Positions 23,541-36,109 of a stretch of DNA of 64,000 bases are shown piece after piece. The number at the start of each line of letters is the position of its first letter. Within the stretch, counting starts at the first letter, position 1. Source of the DNA: Oxytricha trifallax (lineage: Eukaryota; Ciliophora; Spirotrichea; Sporadotrichida; Oxytrichidae); contig ARYC01017080.1 in assembly GCA_000711775.1 (NCBI GenBank), positions 1 to 64,000 of the forward strand, given 5' to 3'. Below the pieces are notes generated by a model. That model saw only the letters and a program-made list of their open reading frames with translations, was not told where the DNA came from and ran no database searches. Made by a program: the position numbers and the translations under genes.

Positions 23541-25045
23541 TTAGTTTTTAATATTAAACATATTATCATTATTTCAAAATTTAATTAAAATTTTCAATAT
23601 ATTGCGGACCTTTTTAACTATTAAATTGATGTTATTATTGAAAGCTTGATAACTTACTGGATTAACAATACTCTATTTTACCCCAAAACTATAAACATTG
23701 CTATTAAATCTCTACTTATCGTTCAAACAAACTGCTTTCTTTACATTCTGATAATATTCTCATTTTTTTTCATTTAATTAGAGATCTAAAAGTTAATAAG
23801 CCTTCTAAATCATCTTCGATAATGACATAACATGTTTACAAAATAAAGAGTGCATAATGTGAAAATTTATCAGCTTCTGATAACATTTTAATCACAACAC
23901 AATCATAATATTAATTAAATCAAATCTTCATGAAACAAAAAAAAACAATTAATATGTATGTTTAAATAGCAATCTTAAATTATATTTGTTTATTTCTCGG
24001 ATATATTGAGGTAAGATTTTTCTTGAGATTAAAGTGCTTAGTCTGTTTATTAATATCCCTATATATTTAGCATAAAAATTTAGTAAAGTACAGGTTTTAC
24101 TTAATGAGTGAAGTTGGAAATACAAAAATATTAATGTTTTGTTTAGAGAAACTTTTATCATTTTAAATAAAAATATGGTTAAATTCTATTTCTATGATAT
24201 TCAAAAGGACTTAGCATTATCAAGCTAATTAATTGAATCGAATAACCATCGCTCTTAAACAAATATATAATTTTTGAAGCTTTAATAATTTTTATATCAC
24301 TTTTCTTTATGTAATCTGAGGTAATACTAAACAATAATTACCTAATATATTTAAAAGTCAAATTTTCTTTCCCAATTTCATTATTCATTCTTAAAATATT
24401 AGAATTTATTTTTATCACATATTTGAATATCTCTATAATATCATTTGCCTGTATTATTTCTTTTATATTTACTATAGTAAAAGACTTTCAATTTTTAAAA
24501 ATATATAAAAATATTATGAAATAGAAGCAAAAAATATGTTGACAAAATCAACTATACAACCAAAGTATAAGATAATCAATAAATTCCGGTTGAGAAAAGT
24601 AAAACTTTTAAACTTAAAAATCTTACTAATCGGCATGAATTATTAAAGATTTCTATAAATTATATCTGCAAGAAATGTTCTAAAAGATATTTAAGTTTTT
24701 ATCATTTGTACTGAATAAATTAACACTTATTTATATTTATTAGTTAATATTTACTAGTAAAAATATTGAAATCTACTGCAATTGAAAGGCTTGTACCTGT
24801 AAATAAGACTTTTAAAAGGGATAGATCTTTTCACCTGAATCTATGTATTTTATATAAAAAATGATTAAAGTTATAAAATTACTAATGCTAAATTATTATT
24901 CTACATAACTCAAGAATAACTAAGCTCGAAACAAAAAGTAGAAATACATGCATGAATAGTTATTTAAGCTGATAATTTGGAATATACCAAACAATAATTA
25001 CTTCTTCAATAGCTCTTATAAGCTTATAATGGCAATTAATTAGTA
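23541..25045. other. AT-rich tract, no gene seen
   Basis: Long AT-rich stretch. No family motif, terminal repeat or RNA gene recognised. Confidence 0.4.
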
Positions 25046-25500
25046 ACTATTAGATTTCTTGAATAGACAAACGGACATTTGACTTTAACTACATTACTTC
25101 ACATATTTCTCTTGGAAATCCATCTTATCCAAGCAATTTATCCAAATATATGAAGACTCCAAGATATTTCTTAAAAAAGACTAGCTTCATAAATAGCACT
25201 AAAGTAACCCTAGGTGATTCTCGATTGCCACATGATTAGAACGTAAAATTCAATAGGAAAAGATGTGAATCAATAGGAAACAGCTAAATAATAGTATATC
25301 TTATAAGTTCGTGAGAGTTAAAAAAAGAAAGGTTTGAGGCACATACCACTTAATGAAGGCTTAAATGCTTCAAGAGTGACTGATAGTCATCTAGGTTAAA
25401 GCCAATAACAAGGAGGAAATTCTCATACTGGATTTAGATAATAAAAAAGTCATAGAAGTCAGTTTATCTGTGTTAGTAGTTTATTTTATAATTTTATGTA
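25046..25500 (+). CDS. Candidate coding region, unknown protein
   Basis: The plus strand in code 6 reads SHISLGNPSYPSNLSKYMKT...VTLGDSRLPHDQNVKFNRKR, then in another frame KKGLRHIPLNEGLNASRVTD and a Gln/Ser/His-rich tail. Proline-, glycine- and serine-containing stretches are unlike random translation here, and GC is raised. The change of frame near 25320 could be an unmarked IES. Not recognised. Confidence 0.35.
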
Positions 25501-26050
25501 AATTATGTATAGCAGTCAATAATAAAAGAAATTGTTATAAACAAATTATTATGATATGTTTCTAATGACGAAGTTTTGTAATTGCGTTTCAACAAAAACG
25601 ATTTAATAAATTATATATTATAGTGAAAACTTCAAATCATAACAGTAAAATCATTAATTAACTGATTTTATATTACAAACAAAAAAAATCAAAAGAATTT
25701 ATGATTATTACAGCAATTAAAATATATATAATAATTGTGAATTTAATATAAATAATTGAGTTAATCATAAAATAATATTGAAAAATTGTTTTTATTATAC
25801 AAATAATTTTAAATAGTATTGAAAAAATAGAATTACTAATTAATAAACATTTTTATTTAACTTTTTTCCAAGTTAATCATCAGGGAAACTCCAGACTAAG
25901 ACAGAAAGGTCTGTAAAATATATTTTTAGATTAAGTTTATCAGAGAATATTTTATTTTATAAAAATCTTAACACTCATAAGAATTTGTAATGTTCTGTTA
26001 ATGTAAAAATTTTGAAGTTGTCAACTATATTAAAGTCTGCAATATTTGAT
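25501..26050. other. AT-rich tract, no gene seen
   Basis: No motif recognised. Confidence 0.4.
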
Positions 26051-26055
26051 ATATC

Positions 26056-26770
26056 TCATTTCATTACGATGAATAGTTTCAAAATAGTGAAACCATAGCT
26101 AGAGAGTATTTTATTCGCTGATTTTCTTCTACTTCTTTTTACCAATGTTTTCATGACCATTTGAAAATTTATTTACTGCCCAAAATTATCAAAATTCCTG
26201 AAAGATAAATACGCTTGTCAAAATATCTTGATCTAATAGTGTATTAAAATCATACCTTTTTCCAGAACAAGTCCAATGTTAACAATTGTAAAAGTTGACA
26301 CTATATCTAAGCATGGAATCATTAGAAATTATTCACAAATTTTACATCTCTTTTAATATCTCCTCTTATTACTGCAAGGTCTGTAAGAATATTTAGAGAG
26401 CTGGTCTAATTTCTCTTTTTTTAGATTGGCTAATAAATCCTGCAGATTGTGAATTTAAAAATAATATGCTTCCCTTTTATATTTATCATATATTTTTGGT
26501 TTTTTTAAAAAAATCTTTTTAGTTATTAACATCTTTTGTCTAAAGTTTCTATGATTAGATGACGATCAGAGTTATAATCTCTTTAAACTTGTGAAAAAAA
26601 CTATATTTAAGTATCATTTAATTTTACCAAATCATGACCTGTTCAATTAATCTTTTTAATATTGTTATTCATAGAATATTAATTGCATAAATGCGATTTC
26701 TGTTACTGCTTTCTTCAAACTCTGAGGTTTTATGGAATTGAAGTCAATTTCTTTTTCCAATAATAACTTA
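26056..26770 (-). CDS. Candidate minus-strand gene with intron
   Basis: Reading from the right: LEKEIDFNSIKPQSLKKAVT, then QDLLANLKKEKLDQLSKYSY with a Cys-rich piece (PCSNKRRYQKRCKICEQ), a possible 58-bp GT-AG intron (GGTATGATTTTAAT... to ATCTTTCAG), then NFQMVMKTLVKRSRRKS and a TGA at 26056-26058. Frames between blocks do not join without gaps. Function unknown. Confidence 0.3.
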
Positions 26771-27147
26771 CTTAAACTAATTTATCAATAAATAAAATTA
26801 CTTAAAAAATTCTCATATTTAATTAGGAATCTATTAAATATTGTTCTGAGTATAAACTAGTAAATATCTCACTTTTCTGAGGAAAAAGTGAGTAATATAT
26901 CTCTTTCTGATATGTTGTTTATTCTATAAAGTTTAGTTTGTCACAAATTATTTTTACTATATTCCCTACTGCATAATTAATTATCCTTTTCCTCAATTTA
27001 ATTATAAGGTAAATCTTGAATAATAAGATTTATTTTAATTAGAGAAGTCTAATGATAAAGTATTTTGCAATGCTTTGAATTAAAAAGGAAATAACAATCA
27101 TATTATTTCAAAACACTTGTATAATTTTGAAGAATTGTCTAGAGAAA

Positions 27148-27375
27148 ATGGCTAATGAAATTTCATGCATGAAGAAATATATTTTTTAATGGATTACTAG
27201 AGACATATCAGATTTGGAGATAGAGAAATGGAGTGATTAAAGTAGCAAAAAAAATTTAAATAAAATCTTTTTATGTATTTTATTATTACTAATTTAGCAT
27301 TTATTTACACCAAAGTATTTTCCCTCAGTTTTATCTGTAGTCTTACAAATGACATTTTCACTAAAGTTATTATGA
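27148..27375 (+). CDS. Weak candidate coding segment
   Basis: 76 codons from ATG 27148 to TGA 27373-27375 (MANEISCMKKYIFQWITRDI...), with a hydrophobic C-terminal half. Unknown. Confidence 0.2.
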
Positions 27376-27475
27376 AGTCTTTAATGCTATCTAGATTTTT
27401 ATTAAAATCATTATTAGTTGAGGTCACTTATAAACTTGAATAGTCCAAACTAATTATACACAATAGTATTATGAG

Positions 27476-27700
27476 GAGCATGGGGCATTAAAAAAGACCC
27501 AAAAGCATCAGTAGATCTCTATCAACGAAACAAGTACAATGAAGTTTATTATTAGAACATTATAATATAAGAGGTAGGACCCTTCTTAGTCTAATCAATT
27601 TAAACATGTTTACACTGTCATAATTGTGAGAATACGTTCGAGCCTGATAAATTAACCTAAATTAATAAAATTTATAATAAAACTTATAAGTGGCAGTCGA
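27476..27700 (+). CDS. Candidate MDS with CxxC-type cluster
   Basis: The plus strand in code 6 reads AWGIKKDPKASVDLYQRNKY and then CLHCHNCENTFEPDKLTQ, a CxxCxxC cluster that could bind zinc. Coding runs directly into the degenerate foldback that follows. Function not recognised. Confidence 0.3.
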
Positions 27701-27945
27701 AATTGGAAGATCTTTCTATCAATGAATGAAGAGAATTCAAAATTAACCAAGCTTTACAAATGGTTACCTATTTTCTTACATGAGAAGCGCTGAGCGAACA
27801 ATGCTTTAATTGAAGGGTACATTCAATGATTTCGAAGGCATTCAAGTATAGTTAAGTTATCCTTATCAAAGAAAATGAATTACAAGTAGTAAAACGTAGC
27901 TAATTCTGAATTAGCTAAGATCTTTAATACTGCCACTTGTTTGAT
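27676..27945. repeat. Degenerate foldback
   Basis: Imperfect inverted arms: AAGTGGCAGT near the left end faces its complement ACTGCCACTT near the right end, with AAGATCTT and GAATTCAAAATTA blocks inside. The arms resemble those of the hairpin at 38.9-39.3 kb, so both belong to one decayed family. Confidence 0.5.
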
Positions 27946-27999
27946 TAATTTAAATTTATTAATTTCAAAGAATTTCAAAGAATTTTAACTCTTCATACA

Positions 28000-28510
28000 A
28001 TAGTATTAATTGCAAAAGATTCAACCTTTTTAGCCCACTTCTCCATTCCTTCCTCGTCACAATGATTGAAGTTTATGAATTAGAAGTAATTCCAAATTTA
28101 TTATACAGTTTTTTGTATAAACAAACCAACTCATGAGCTAACTTAAATAGTTTTATTAATAATTATATCATAAATATATATAAAGAATTTATAGTCGGTG
28201 ATAGATCTGTTAATTAAAGTGTATTTGAATGTAATTTTTTATCTATCATTCATAACTCTTTTTTAATTTATTCTTTCTAGAGATAACTCTGATCAGGTAA
28301 ACTATACGTGGATACTTTAAGCTTTTGTTGTTGAATTGAAGGACTTATGATTGATGATTAATCCCTATATATTACTCTAACGTAGATAAAGAAATGAATT
28401 TGTCAATAAAAATTAATGAACTTTTTCCTTTTGTTGTAAAAAATAGGCCAAAATTATGGGATTTTATACAACTGCAGTTTATGAGAAACTTATAGACTTT
28501 ATAAAATTGA
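28000..28510. other. Two weak coding islands on opposite strands
   Basis: 28000-28140 on the minus strand reads NHCDEEGMEKWAKKVESF before a TGA. 28265-28510 on the plus strand reads NVDKEMNLSIKINELFPFVV and then KNRPKLWDFIQLQFMRN. Both have protein-like composition but no recognisable family. Confidence 0.22.
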
Positions 28511-29589
28511 AAATCTAGCATTTAGATATTTAATTAAAGATTATAACTTACCTAGATTCAGGCTTAGCATTATAATCTCAATATAATGTCAAATTAACTT
28601 TGCTATATCTTTCCCTTCCATTTTTTATTTCTTACTTTCTGTCATTTTTAATTTATATATAAATCCCATTACATATAGAATATTTAATGATTAAAATATT
28701 TAATATAGACTGCATATCTTCTTTTATTTTCGATCAACTAGATATAAGTTATTTTATATTAAGTTCTGGTATTTTACTATTATTTTAAATAATTGCATAA
28801 AGTTTTTTATTATTATTATTATTGATAAAATACTAAAATAGCAGATATTTAAAATTAAAATAATATATACCTGAATTAAAAATTAAATATATAGAGAGAA
28901 GTACATATTAATAAAACGAAAATACAAAATAATGAAAATAATAGCTTTACATAGTATTTATGAATAACTAACTGCACTAAAATTCTATATTCTCTATTTT
29001 TAATTTTTTATCATTCTCAATAAATGTTCTATTTCAGCGAAGAACTAATATGAAATCAAGTTCAACAATACCTTATTATAATTGTTTCGAAAATTATTAT
29101 TTTAAAACAATCCTTCACTAAATTAGGAGAGGATTTATTATTTTCAGCTTTAATTTTTCCTATAAAAAGTATTTGTTTCAATAGAAAAGCTAAGATAAGT
29201 ATAAATAATTAATAAAATAGTAAATAAGGATGAGTGAAATAAGTATTGTGATTAGTAATTGAAAATATTAGTTTTACTTATTTGAATATTATTAATAGCT
29301 TATGATCTCTCTGTTCTATTTTAAAATTAATCATGAACAATGATTTTCTGTTTTTATTAACTATTAAATTAAAATTAGTTTCCTAAAATTAATTGACAAA
29401 AATAACATTACAATTTTAGTTTTTATTTAATTTTTTATTAAAAAAATTGTAGATTAAAAATTTCTAATTATCTTATATTCTTACTTATAATAAAATACAC
29501 TTTATATTATTGATATAGCTAGAATATTTAAATTTAACTGCTCAAGTTAAAAGTTACAGTTCAAAATAATGAGATGCAGTGAATGGACA
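28511..29589. other. AT-rich tract, no gene seen
   Basis: Includes TATTGATAAAATAC at 28820-28833, discussed as a possible element end. Otherwise nothing recognised. Confidence 0.4.
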
Positions 29590-31810
29590 TCACGAGATGC
29601 TGCCATTTTCCCTAAATGTAAAAAATAAACTGCAAAGCTTTTTGGGAGCAATATTAAACATTGTCGGTCTGATATAATTGTCATTTACTATTTATTAACC
29701 TAGAATTATTGATTTTGAATAGTCAAGTAATTTAATAAGAACATTTATTTCAATTTGTTTCTTATGAGAGTACAGATTATATAGTAAATATAATCTGACT
29801 AAAAGATTATTTGATTAATCGCAAGAATAAATTTAACATAGTTTCTCATTCACTATCATATAAGTGTCACTAATATTCAAAATAGCTTCCTCTTTTACTT
29901 TAATTTCAGATTAACTTCCATATTATAATATATACTAGGCAAGTTCTCCACCTGAATATTTATATTCTTTGTAAGAATTTATCATTTTCACCGTTTATAA
30001 CTTCTCCTTATCTTAATTAATGGAAAATTGCCAATATTTTACTACTTACTAATAATAGATATTTTATAAATCTCATCTCACATTGTTTCTTTCTGTATTA
30101 CTTCATTTAATTTTTTCTTTGAATTGTTTTTAAAGATTTTTATATTTATTTAAATTTTTATTCTTTATTTACTATGATTTTCTATAAATAATTATTCTGA
30201 AATTTAGATAATTTATAATTAATTAATTTAAAGTACTCATAGTAACCTTTGAACATGCTATTCAAATCAAGTTGTTTGGTATAAAAACGTTTTAATTTAC
30301 TGAACTTATATATGGCTATCTTGACATTCTTGATTAGCATCCAGTTTACTATATCTGCTATTATATTTATAATTAAGTTTCTGATAACTACTCTTAAACA
30401 TTAATAGTAATTAATATGTATAATTATGAATATAAACAGTTTGCTATACTACAATTCATAGTTATTGTAATCTTGGCCACTCTTATATAGAGTGCTTTTG
30501 AAATGCATTCACAGTCTCCAATGAATGAAAAAAAGACGCCTTTAGATGTCTTCTAAGCACCAAGAAGTGAGTTACTACATCCAGAGTCAGCAGTTTTATT
30601 CGCAATGACATCCATTACTTACTCAAAAATTAACTCATTATCATGATTATCCTCCGTAATTAAGCAGCATGCAATTAATCTCGTTTATGATAGTTCTCAG
30701 AAATATTTATATTAATGGTAATATAATAAATAAACAAAAATAAATAAATATCTTTAAATGAATATTTTGGAAATAAATATGCATGAGTCAACGCATCAAT
30801 CAATAAACACTACATTGAAGAATTAATCAGATTGCTTGACTCATCTTCTATCTTGATGAATTAACTTACAGCGTAAGAGATTTCAAATCATGCATTGATT
30901 TGATGCTTTTAAACAATTCAAATAACTATTCAATTTTCTCAATTAATTAAATATGTTTAACTTGATAACATATTATTATAACTAACCATTATAATCATGA
31001 TTGCCACTGAGCAGCTTATCTTCATTCTCTAATTGCTGTGTTCTGTCTGAAAATGCTTTCACAGCGATTTCACTTCAAATGTGATTTACAGTGTTAGTCA
31101 CATCAGCTAAATGGTAATGGCTATTAGCCTCATTCACTAAATGCTTGAAGAAGTAGTTACCATTAGGAGATGATTCATATTGCTTTGACAACACAAGTAA
31201 ATGCAAGGTCTAAGTAGCAGATATAATTAGTTATGGTATATGTAAGCGGATACCTACTAAGTGGCAAATATGATAGGCATGTGGTTGGTTGCGAATAAGC
31301 TGTTTAACTGCAGGCTCAAGGCATATGCTGCTACTCTTCTTTATAAAAAATCCAATTCTAGTTTATTTATTTCTATTGCTTACTGATTTAAATAAATTAT
31401 ATAAAATTTAAATACAGTCTTAATTGTTTAAACTCCCTTATTGTAATTGAAAATGAAGTTTATTACCTGTCAATACTCTGATCTCAACAGGAGTAGCTGA
31501 ATTGAGACTTATCATCAACCCAAGTGCAATCTTCTCTCTGGTGTGTTTGCATGTTTAACATGATCTAATGCTATTACTTTTAAACAAGTATTATTTCAGT
31601 GAATTCTTTTTGCTGGCACTTAATATTAACTAGCATATTGTTTCAATTATAACCAATAAATGAACTAGTTTGTTGGAAGGGTATTTATCATAGATAACAA
31701 TGAATTAAGCTTTCAGACATTAAATTTCAGAATTTCACCATGATTTTGAGAATGCAACCTTTGGGGAAAACAACCTCATCGTTTTAGACAAACTGCTTAT
31801 TCTCAATAGA
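29590..31810 (-). CDS. Candidate multi-segment gene, unknown protein
   Basis: Five code-6 blocks lie collinearly on the minus strand: about 31700-31810 (NDEVVFPKGCILKI), 31440-31540 (REKIALGLMISLNSATPVEI), 31003-31350 (EPAVKQLIRNQPHAYHICHL ... NYFFKHLVNEANSHYHLADV ... SDRTQQLENEDKLLS, with one TGA inside), 30450-30700 (FEQVMDVIANKTADSGCSNS, SKGVFFSFIGDCECISK) and 29590-30072 (161 codons, YSGGELAQYILQYGSQSEIK ... TFRENGSIS, TGA). Each is richer in G, A, D, E, S and P than random AT-rich translation, and GC is raised. They are probably MDS or exons of one macronuclear gene in non-scrambled order. The family is not recognised, and both the joins and the TGA are unresolved. Confidence 0.42.
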
Positions 31811-32015
31811 TTTCACTCAAAATAATGTATTATAAAATTTACCATTAAGCAATGAACTAGTAATATTATTTTATGTAAATGCATAGAAATTAAAGTAATT
31901 TAAGACTCTTTTAAGAAGTGAGAGTATTCTTGTATAATTTGCATTTCCTGATATTGGCATTGTTATTATTATTTTGGTTAGAGCTGATAAAAGGTTTAAC
32001 AATAAACACAATTCA

Positions 32016-32074
<59 letters not shown>

Positions 32075-32969
32075 CAGTTATCAGGAGACAATATTATTTA
32101 TTAAATATTCATATTGTATTTTACTAAAATTCATCTATACTGTAATAAAACTTAAAACTTTGAACCAAGACGAGTAAATTATATTGGTATACGACATAGC
32201 TTTAAGAGGATAAGATATTAATGAAGCCTGGTTTTAAGAGATAAATGCAACCAAATTATAAAAAATTATGAAATTAATAAAAGTAAAAAGCTTAATAAAT
32301 TAACAACATCTCAAATCTACAATTATAAATATAAAACACATTAGTTTTAAATATTATATATTAGTGTAACATATTTAATAAATGAAGGTTTATTTAGTTA
32401 TTGAGCTCACGGATACATATATAAAATAGAAAAACTTCAAAATCTATAATTAATATTTGCGATTAATTTTAGAGTAATTAAATTACAGCTAAGTTAAGGA
32501 TTTCATTAGCTGTAGATATCTCAATAAAACTATCTTCATAATACATAATTAAAATTTAGATTTGAGGTTTGATATAAACTATAAAACTAATAACATTTTT
32601 AAATCATTCGCATCAATAATATTTATAAATAGATTTTATACTTGTTAATTATATCATTTTTTTAATAATATATCGCAAGTAATTTTCAAAAGTTGGATAA
32701 ATGAAAAACATTATGAGGTAAGAAAATATTTAATGATTATTTAATAATTATATTAATGTCTTATATTTAACCTATCAAAAAATCTTTACCATTAAGCAAA
32801 TAAAAATATTTTTAACTAGGAAATTATTGTGAAATAATGGTAATTGAAATATGTTGAAATGTCTTATACATAAAAAATTATAGCATTAGCAATGAGTATA
32901 TTTTTGTGAATTTTACTTTAACTTTTATGATTAATTGCTAACAATTTATCTTGTTTAAGAGAAAGATTA
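31811..32969. other. AT-rich tract with AT microsatellite
   Basis: Contains a (TA)n run of about 50 bp at 32020-32069. No gene recognised. Confidence 0.5.
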
Positions 32970-33317
32970 TCAATGTAGAAATTAAAATTGTTAGAAATAT
33001 GAATATAATTAGGGAATATTTAAAACAACTGGACTTTCATTTATATCGTTATCGTCTTATTCATACTACTCTTCTTATCCTTAAGATGAAAAGATGCTTG
33101 TCTTTTAGCTATTGGCTTTGTATAGGTTGCATTCATTTTACTTGTGAGCTAAAATTTATGGGTTTCTACAAATGTCAAATTTTGCGCTAATATAGAAAAG
33201 ATGTCTGTACCAAGTATTGTTCTAGACACTCTACTTGCTTTTATAATCAATATATCTCTTGTAGAAGTCATAGAGCAGTTTATTGTCATTGTCGTCGAGG
33301 GATTAAAGAGAAACCAT
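32970..33317 (-). CDS. Candidate coding segment, acidic/polar protein
   Basis: 115 codons in code 6 from ATG 33317 (MVSLQSLDDNDNKLLYDFYK) to TGA 32970-32972. The C-terminal half is Gln/Asn/Asp/Glu-rich (SSQGQEEQYEQDDNDINESP). The overlapping plus-strand frame looks Cys-rich, but that is what the complement of a polar coding strand would give, so the minus strand is preferred. No family recognised. Confidence 0.33.
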
Positions 33318-33689
33318 AACTAAAAATCTTTTTAGTCTCGTCTTAATAATAAACTCTCAATTTTCTCTTATTAGAATCTATTACAGGCATTTACCTATAG
33401 TCATAATCTCACTTTTTGTTATACAATCGAAATGGAGATGAAAGTATAGTATCGATCATAAATTTTTCAAAATTAAAAGTTGTTTAAATTCATAAATTAA
33501 CAATTCAAGATTATATTATGCTAAATTAAAAAGAAAATGGGTTTAAAAATAAACATTTTAAAAATGATCTACTATACTGCTCTAGCTCAAGGATCTCAAA
33601 ATTATAAAGTAATTATTTTCCTCTCTCACATTTATAACATTTAAAATACTATAATCAAACTTATTCAAACCATTTAGCTTGAAAATATC

Positions 33690-34150
33690 CAATATTTTAT
33701 TTGCATTCAGTGTTATTAAGTCAAAACTACTAAATCTAAGATTATTATAGTAAAGTCAAGTAAAGTAAGTGAAAATACTCAATAAAACTAATTTTTTATA
33801 TTTGAAACCCATTACTTGTCTTTGTAGAAGTAGAAATGATTTAGAAAATGATAAAAATAATTATTAATACAAACTGCATAATTACTTTCTTGTTTTTTAG
33901 TTTATACAAGTATCTAAAAAAAGCAGTATATTATTCCCATTTTTTAATATGACTTGTAATTATATTTATATTAATCTAAAAATAGACAGTTTATTTATTT
34001 TACACTAAAAAAAATTCCTAATCTTTTGTATTTTATCAATAGTAACCAATCAGTGGCATCAATCCACGGAGCAAGTGCTATCTCAATACAGTTGAATGTC
34101 TGACGCAAGCATCTACTCTATGGCAGAGAAAAATTGATAAATATTTTTAC
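33690..34150. other. AT-rich tract, no gene seen
   Basis: Contains GTATTTTATCAATA at 34028-34041, complementary to the sequence at 28820. Confidence 0.4.
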
Positions 34151-34154
34151 CAAA

Positions 34155-34578
34155 TGGCTTTTTTGAAATTTTCTCAAGTGAGATTAATCAATTACCTCAT
34201 ATTGAGATTGATCAATTTCATCATGTTGTAATTGCTCATATATTTATCTCAAATTACAAGTAAATTAAATTAAAATCAGTAATGCTTGTAAATCTTTTGA
34301 GAGAATTTCTCATTTCTATATTGATATATCGGTTTCCTTAATACTGTAATGTAAAATGCTGTACTATTGCAGTGTCTTCCTCTATATAGGAAATATCGTT
34401 TAAAATTAAGAGAACTTTTATTGAAAAGGTAAAGGATTCTAGAGTAAATCTGACCGATACTCAAGATTATTTTAAAGATTGCATAAAAATTGGCGTTCAA
34501 ATATTATATGACTTAAAGCTAAAAATTAACTAGTTTCAACAAAGAGAGATCGTTCAGATTCAATGTGAGTTTAATTGA
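34155..34578 (+). CDS. Weak candidate coding segment
   Basis: The plus-strand code-6 frame is open about 140 codons, reading EINQLPHIEIDQFHHVVIAH and FIEKVKDSRVNLTDTQDYFK and ending at a TGA near 34576. The overlapping minus frame is less protein-like. Function unknown. Confidence 0.25.
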
Positions 34579-34589
34579 AATATGTTTAG

Positions 34590-35290
34590 GAATGAGAAAT
34601 TACATTACATACAATCAGTAGACCCTTAGAAGCAGGATATAAGAACACTAAGAGTCTCTTTCTTCATTATAAGATATTAAAAATAATGATTAAAGAAATA
34701 ATATTTTCGTAAATTAGGCAAATCTAGATGCTGAGATTTGCAAGCCTTCCCGTGCGATTCGAGGCTTCTTAATTTACGCCTTAATTTTAATTTTAATTTA
34801 ATTTAATTAATTCTTTTTGGGAATTTGAATTTCAATTCATTTTTGGACAAAATAATTTCTATATTTTCGAATACAAATGATTCCAAATATGAATATGACC
34901 TCAAAAATGTCACGTTTCTTAGATAATTAAAATTAAATGCTAGGTATATAATTAAAGGTTTCTAAGATTTGTCCTAGGCTAAAGGGCGTAAAATCTTGAA
35001 AAGTGTAAATTTGTAAAATAATTACCAATTTCATAGAGTCTAGTGTTTAAGTGTGATATGAAGCAATTCAAATGTTTATTTTATGTATTTCCTATTAAAT
35101 ATTTAATTCTGAAGCATTCATTTGCCCTCAAGACCCTGAGAAATGAGAATGAAGATTGCAGTAGGAAGAATTGGTTTATAAGATATTAAAAATAATTATA
35201 ATAAATTAATAATATTTTCGTAATTTAGGCAAATCAAGATGCTGCGATTTTAATTGCCTAACAGTGCAATTCATAGCTTATTATTAAAGT
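34590..35290 (-). repeat. Dispersed repeat R, tandem pair
   Basis: A ~100-bp block at 34665-34770 recurs directly at 35178-35280 (ATAAGATATTAAAAATAAT, ATATTTTCGTAA, TTAGGCAAATC, GATGCTG). The complement of 34620-34660 (AAAGAGACTCTTAG...TATCCTGCTTCT) matches blocks at 58.41 and 58.90 kb. A middle block (TTTTTGGACAAAATAATTTC) recurs at 20.5 and 58.7 kb. No coding capacity recognised. Confidence 0.65.
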
Positions 35291-35327
35291 CCATTTTTTT
35301 CATATTCAATTTAAATTTAAAAATTTT

Positions 35328-35783
35328 GGGGTGAAGTTTCCTTCCTCAAAATTTTAAATGAACTCGGGTGGAAGTTTCTTGCCCCAAAAAGGCAGTTTCC
35401 CTCCCCGTACATTAAAATATATGATATTTATAAATTTATCAAAATCTTTAAAATAAAAAATGATTAATTATTTGTAATCAAGTATAAAATCTAATATCTA
35501 TCTTTATAAAGATTTCAAATTTAATAAAAAGCAAATTAATTATCTATTAAAAACAATTAGTTTATCATTGTTTATTTTATGTTGTAAGACAAAGAATGAA
35601 TATAAAACTTGATAATTACATTTTAAAAAATTATTTAATTTATAGAGGTGGTAATTGAACTTGGGAATTACATGCTTCTTAATTGGAAATAATAATAATT
35701 CAATTTAAGGGCAGGAAACTACTGAAGGGAGCAGGAAACTTCTATTGGGTGGGGGGAAACTGCAAGGCGGCCGTAAACTTACT
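35328..35783. mobile_element. G-tract miniature inverted-repeat element, copy 3
   Basis: The left end carries three copies of the motif (GGGGTGAAGTTTCC, GGAAGTTTCTTGCCCC, GGCAGTTTCCCTCCCC). The right end has three complements (GGGCAGGAAACTAC, GAGCAGGAAACTTC and a degenerate GGGGGGAAACTGC region). More diverged than copy 4; interior AT-rich. Confidence 0.75.
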
Positions 35784-36109
35784 TCATCCTTAAATTTAAT
35801 TAATTAATTTGAATTATCATATGATTTTTTGGGTAGTATTTATAATTCCTATAATTTTAGAAACTAATATTTCCAATTATTTAAAAAGTAATCTCTTTTT
35901 TTTATTTTTAATCTTTTATACTTTAAATATATATTTCTTAATTTCATACTCACATTATAAACCCCAAAACTCCTAAGTGAGGTTTATTAGTGGTTTAATT
36001 TGTAGGGTATAGTTGGGGTCTTATTGGGGTTAGTAGAGAACACTCAGGTTTTTTGTGAATTTAATATATACTTAAAGAATTTTAATTTACTCTAATCAAA
36101 CGAATTTTA

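Noticed and set aside
29515-29710. Plus-strand frame MRCSEWTSRDAAIFPKCKKQ.
   Set aside because: It is antisense to a longer, more protein-like minus-strand frame of 161 codons.
32858-33682. A 274-codon plus-strand code-6 frame that looks like a Cys-rich zinc-binding protein.
   Set aside because: The overlapping minus strand reads as an ordinary acidic/polar protein, and complements of such codons produce Cys and Arg. Frame length alone is not significant here.
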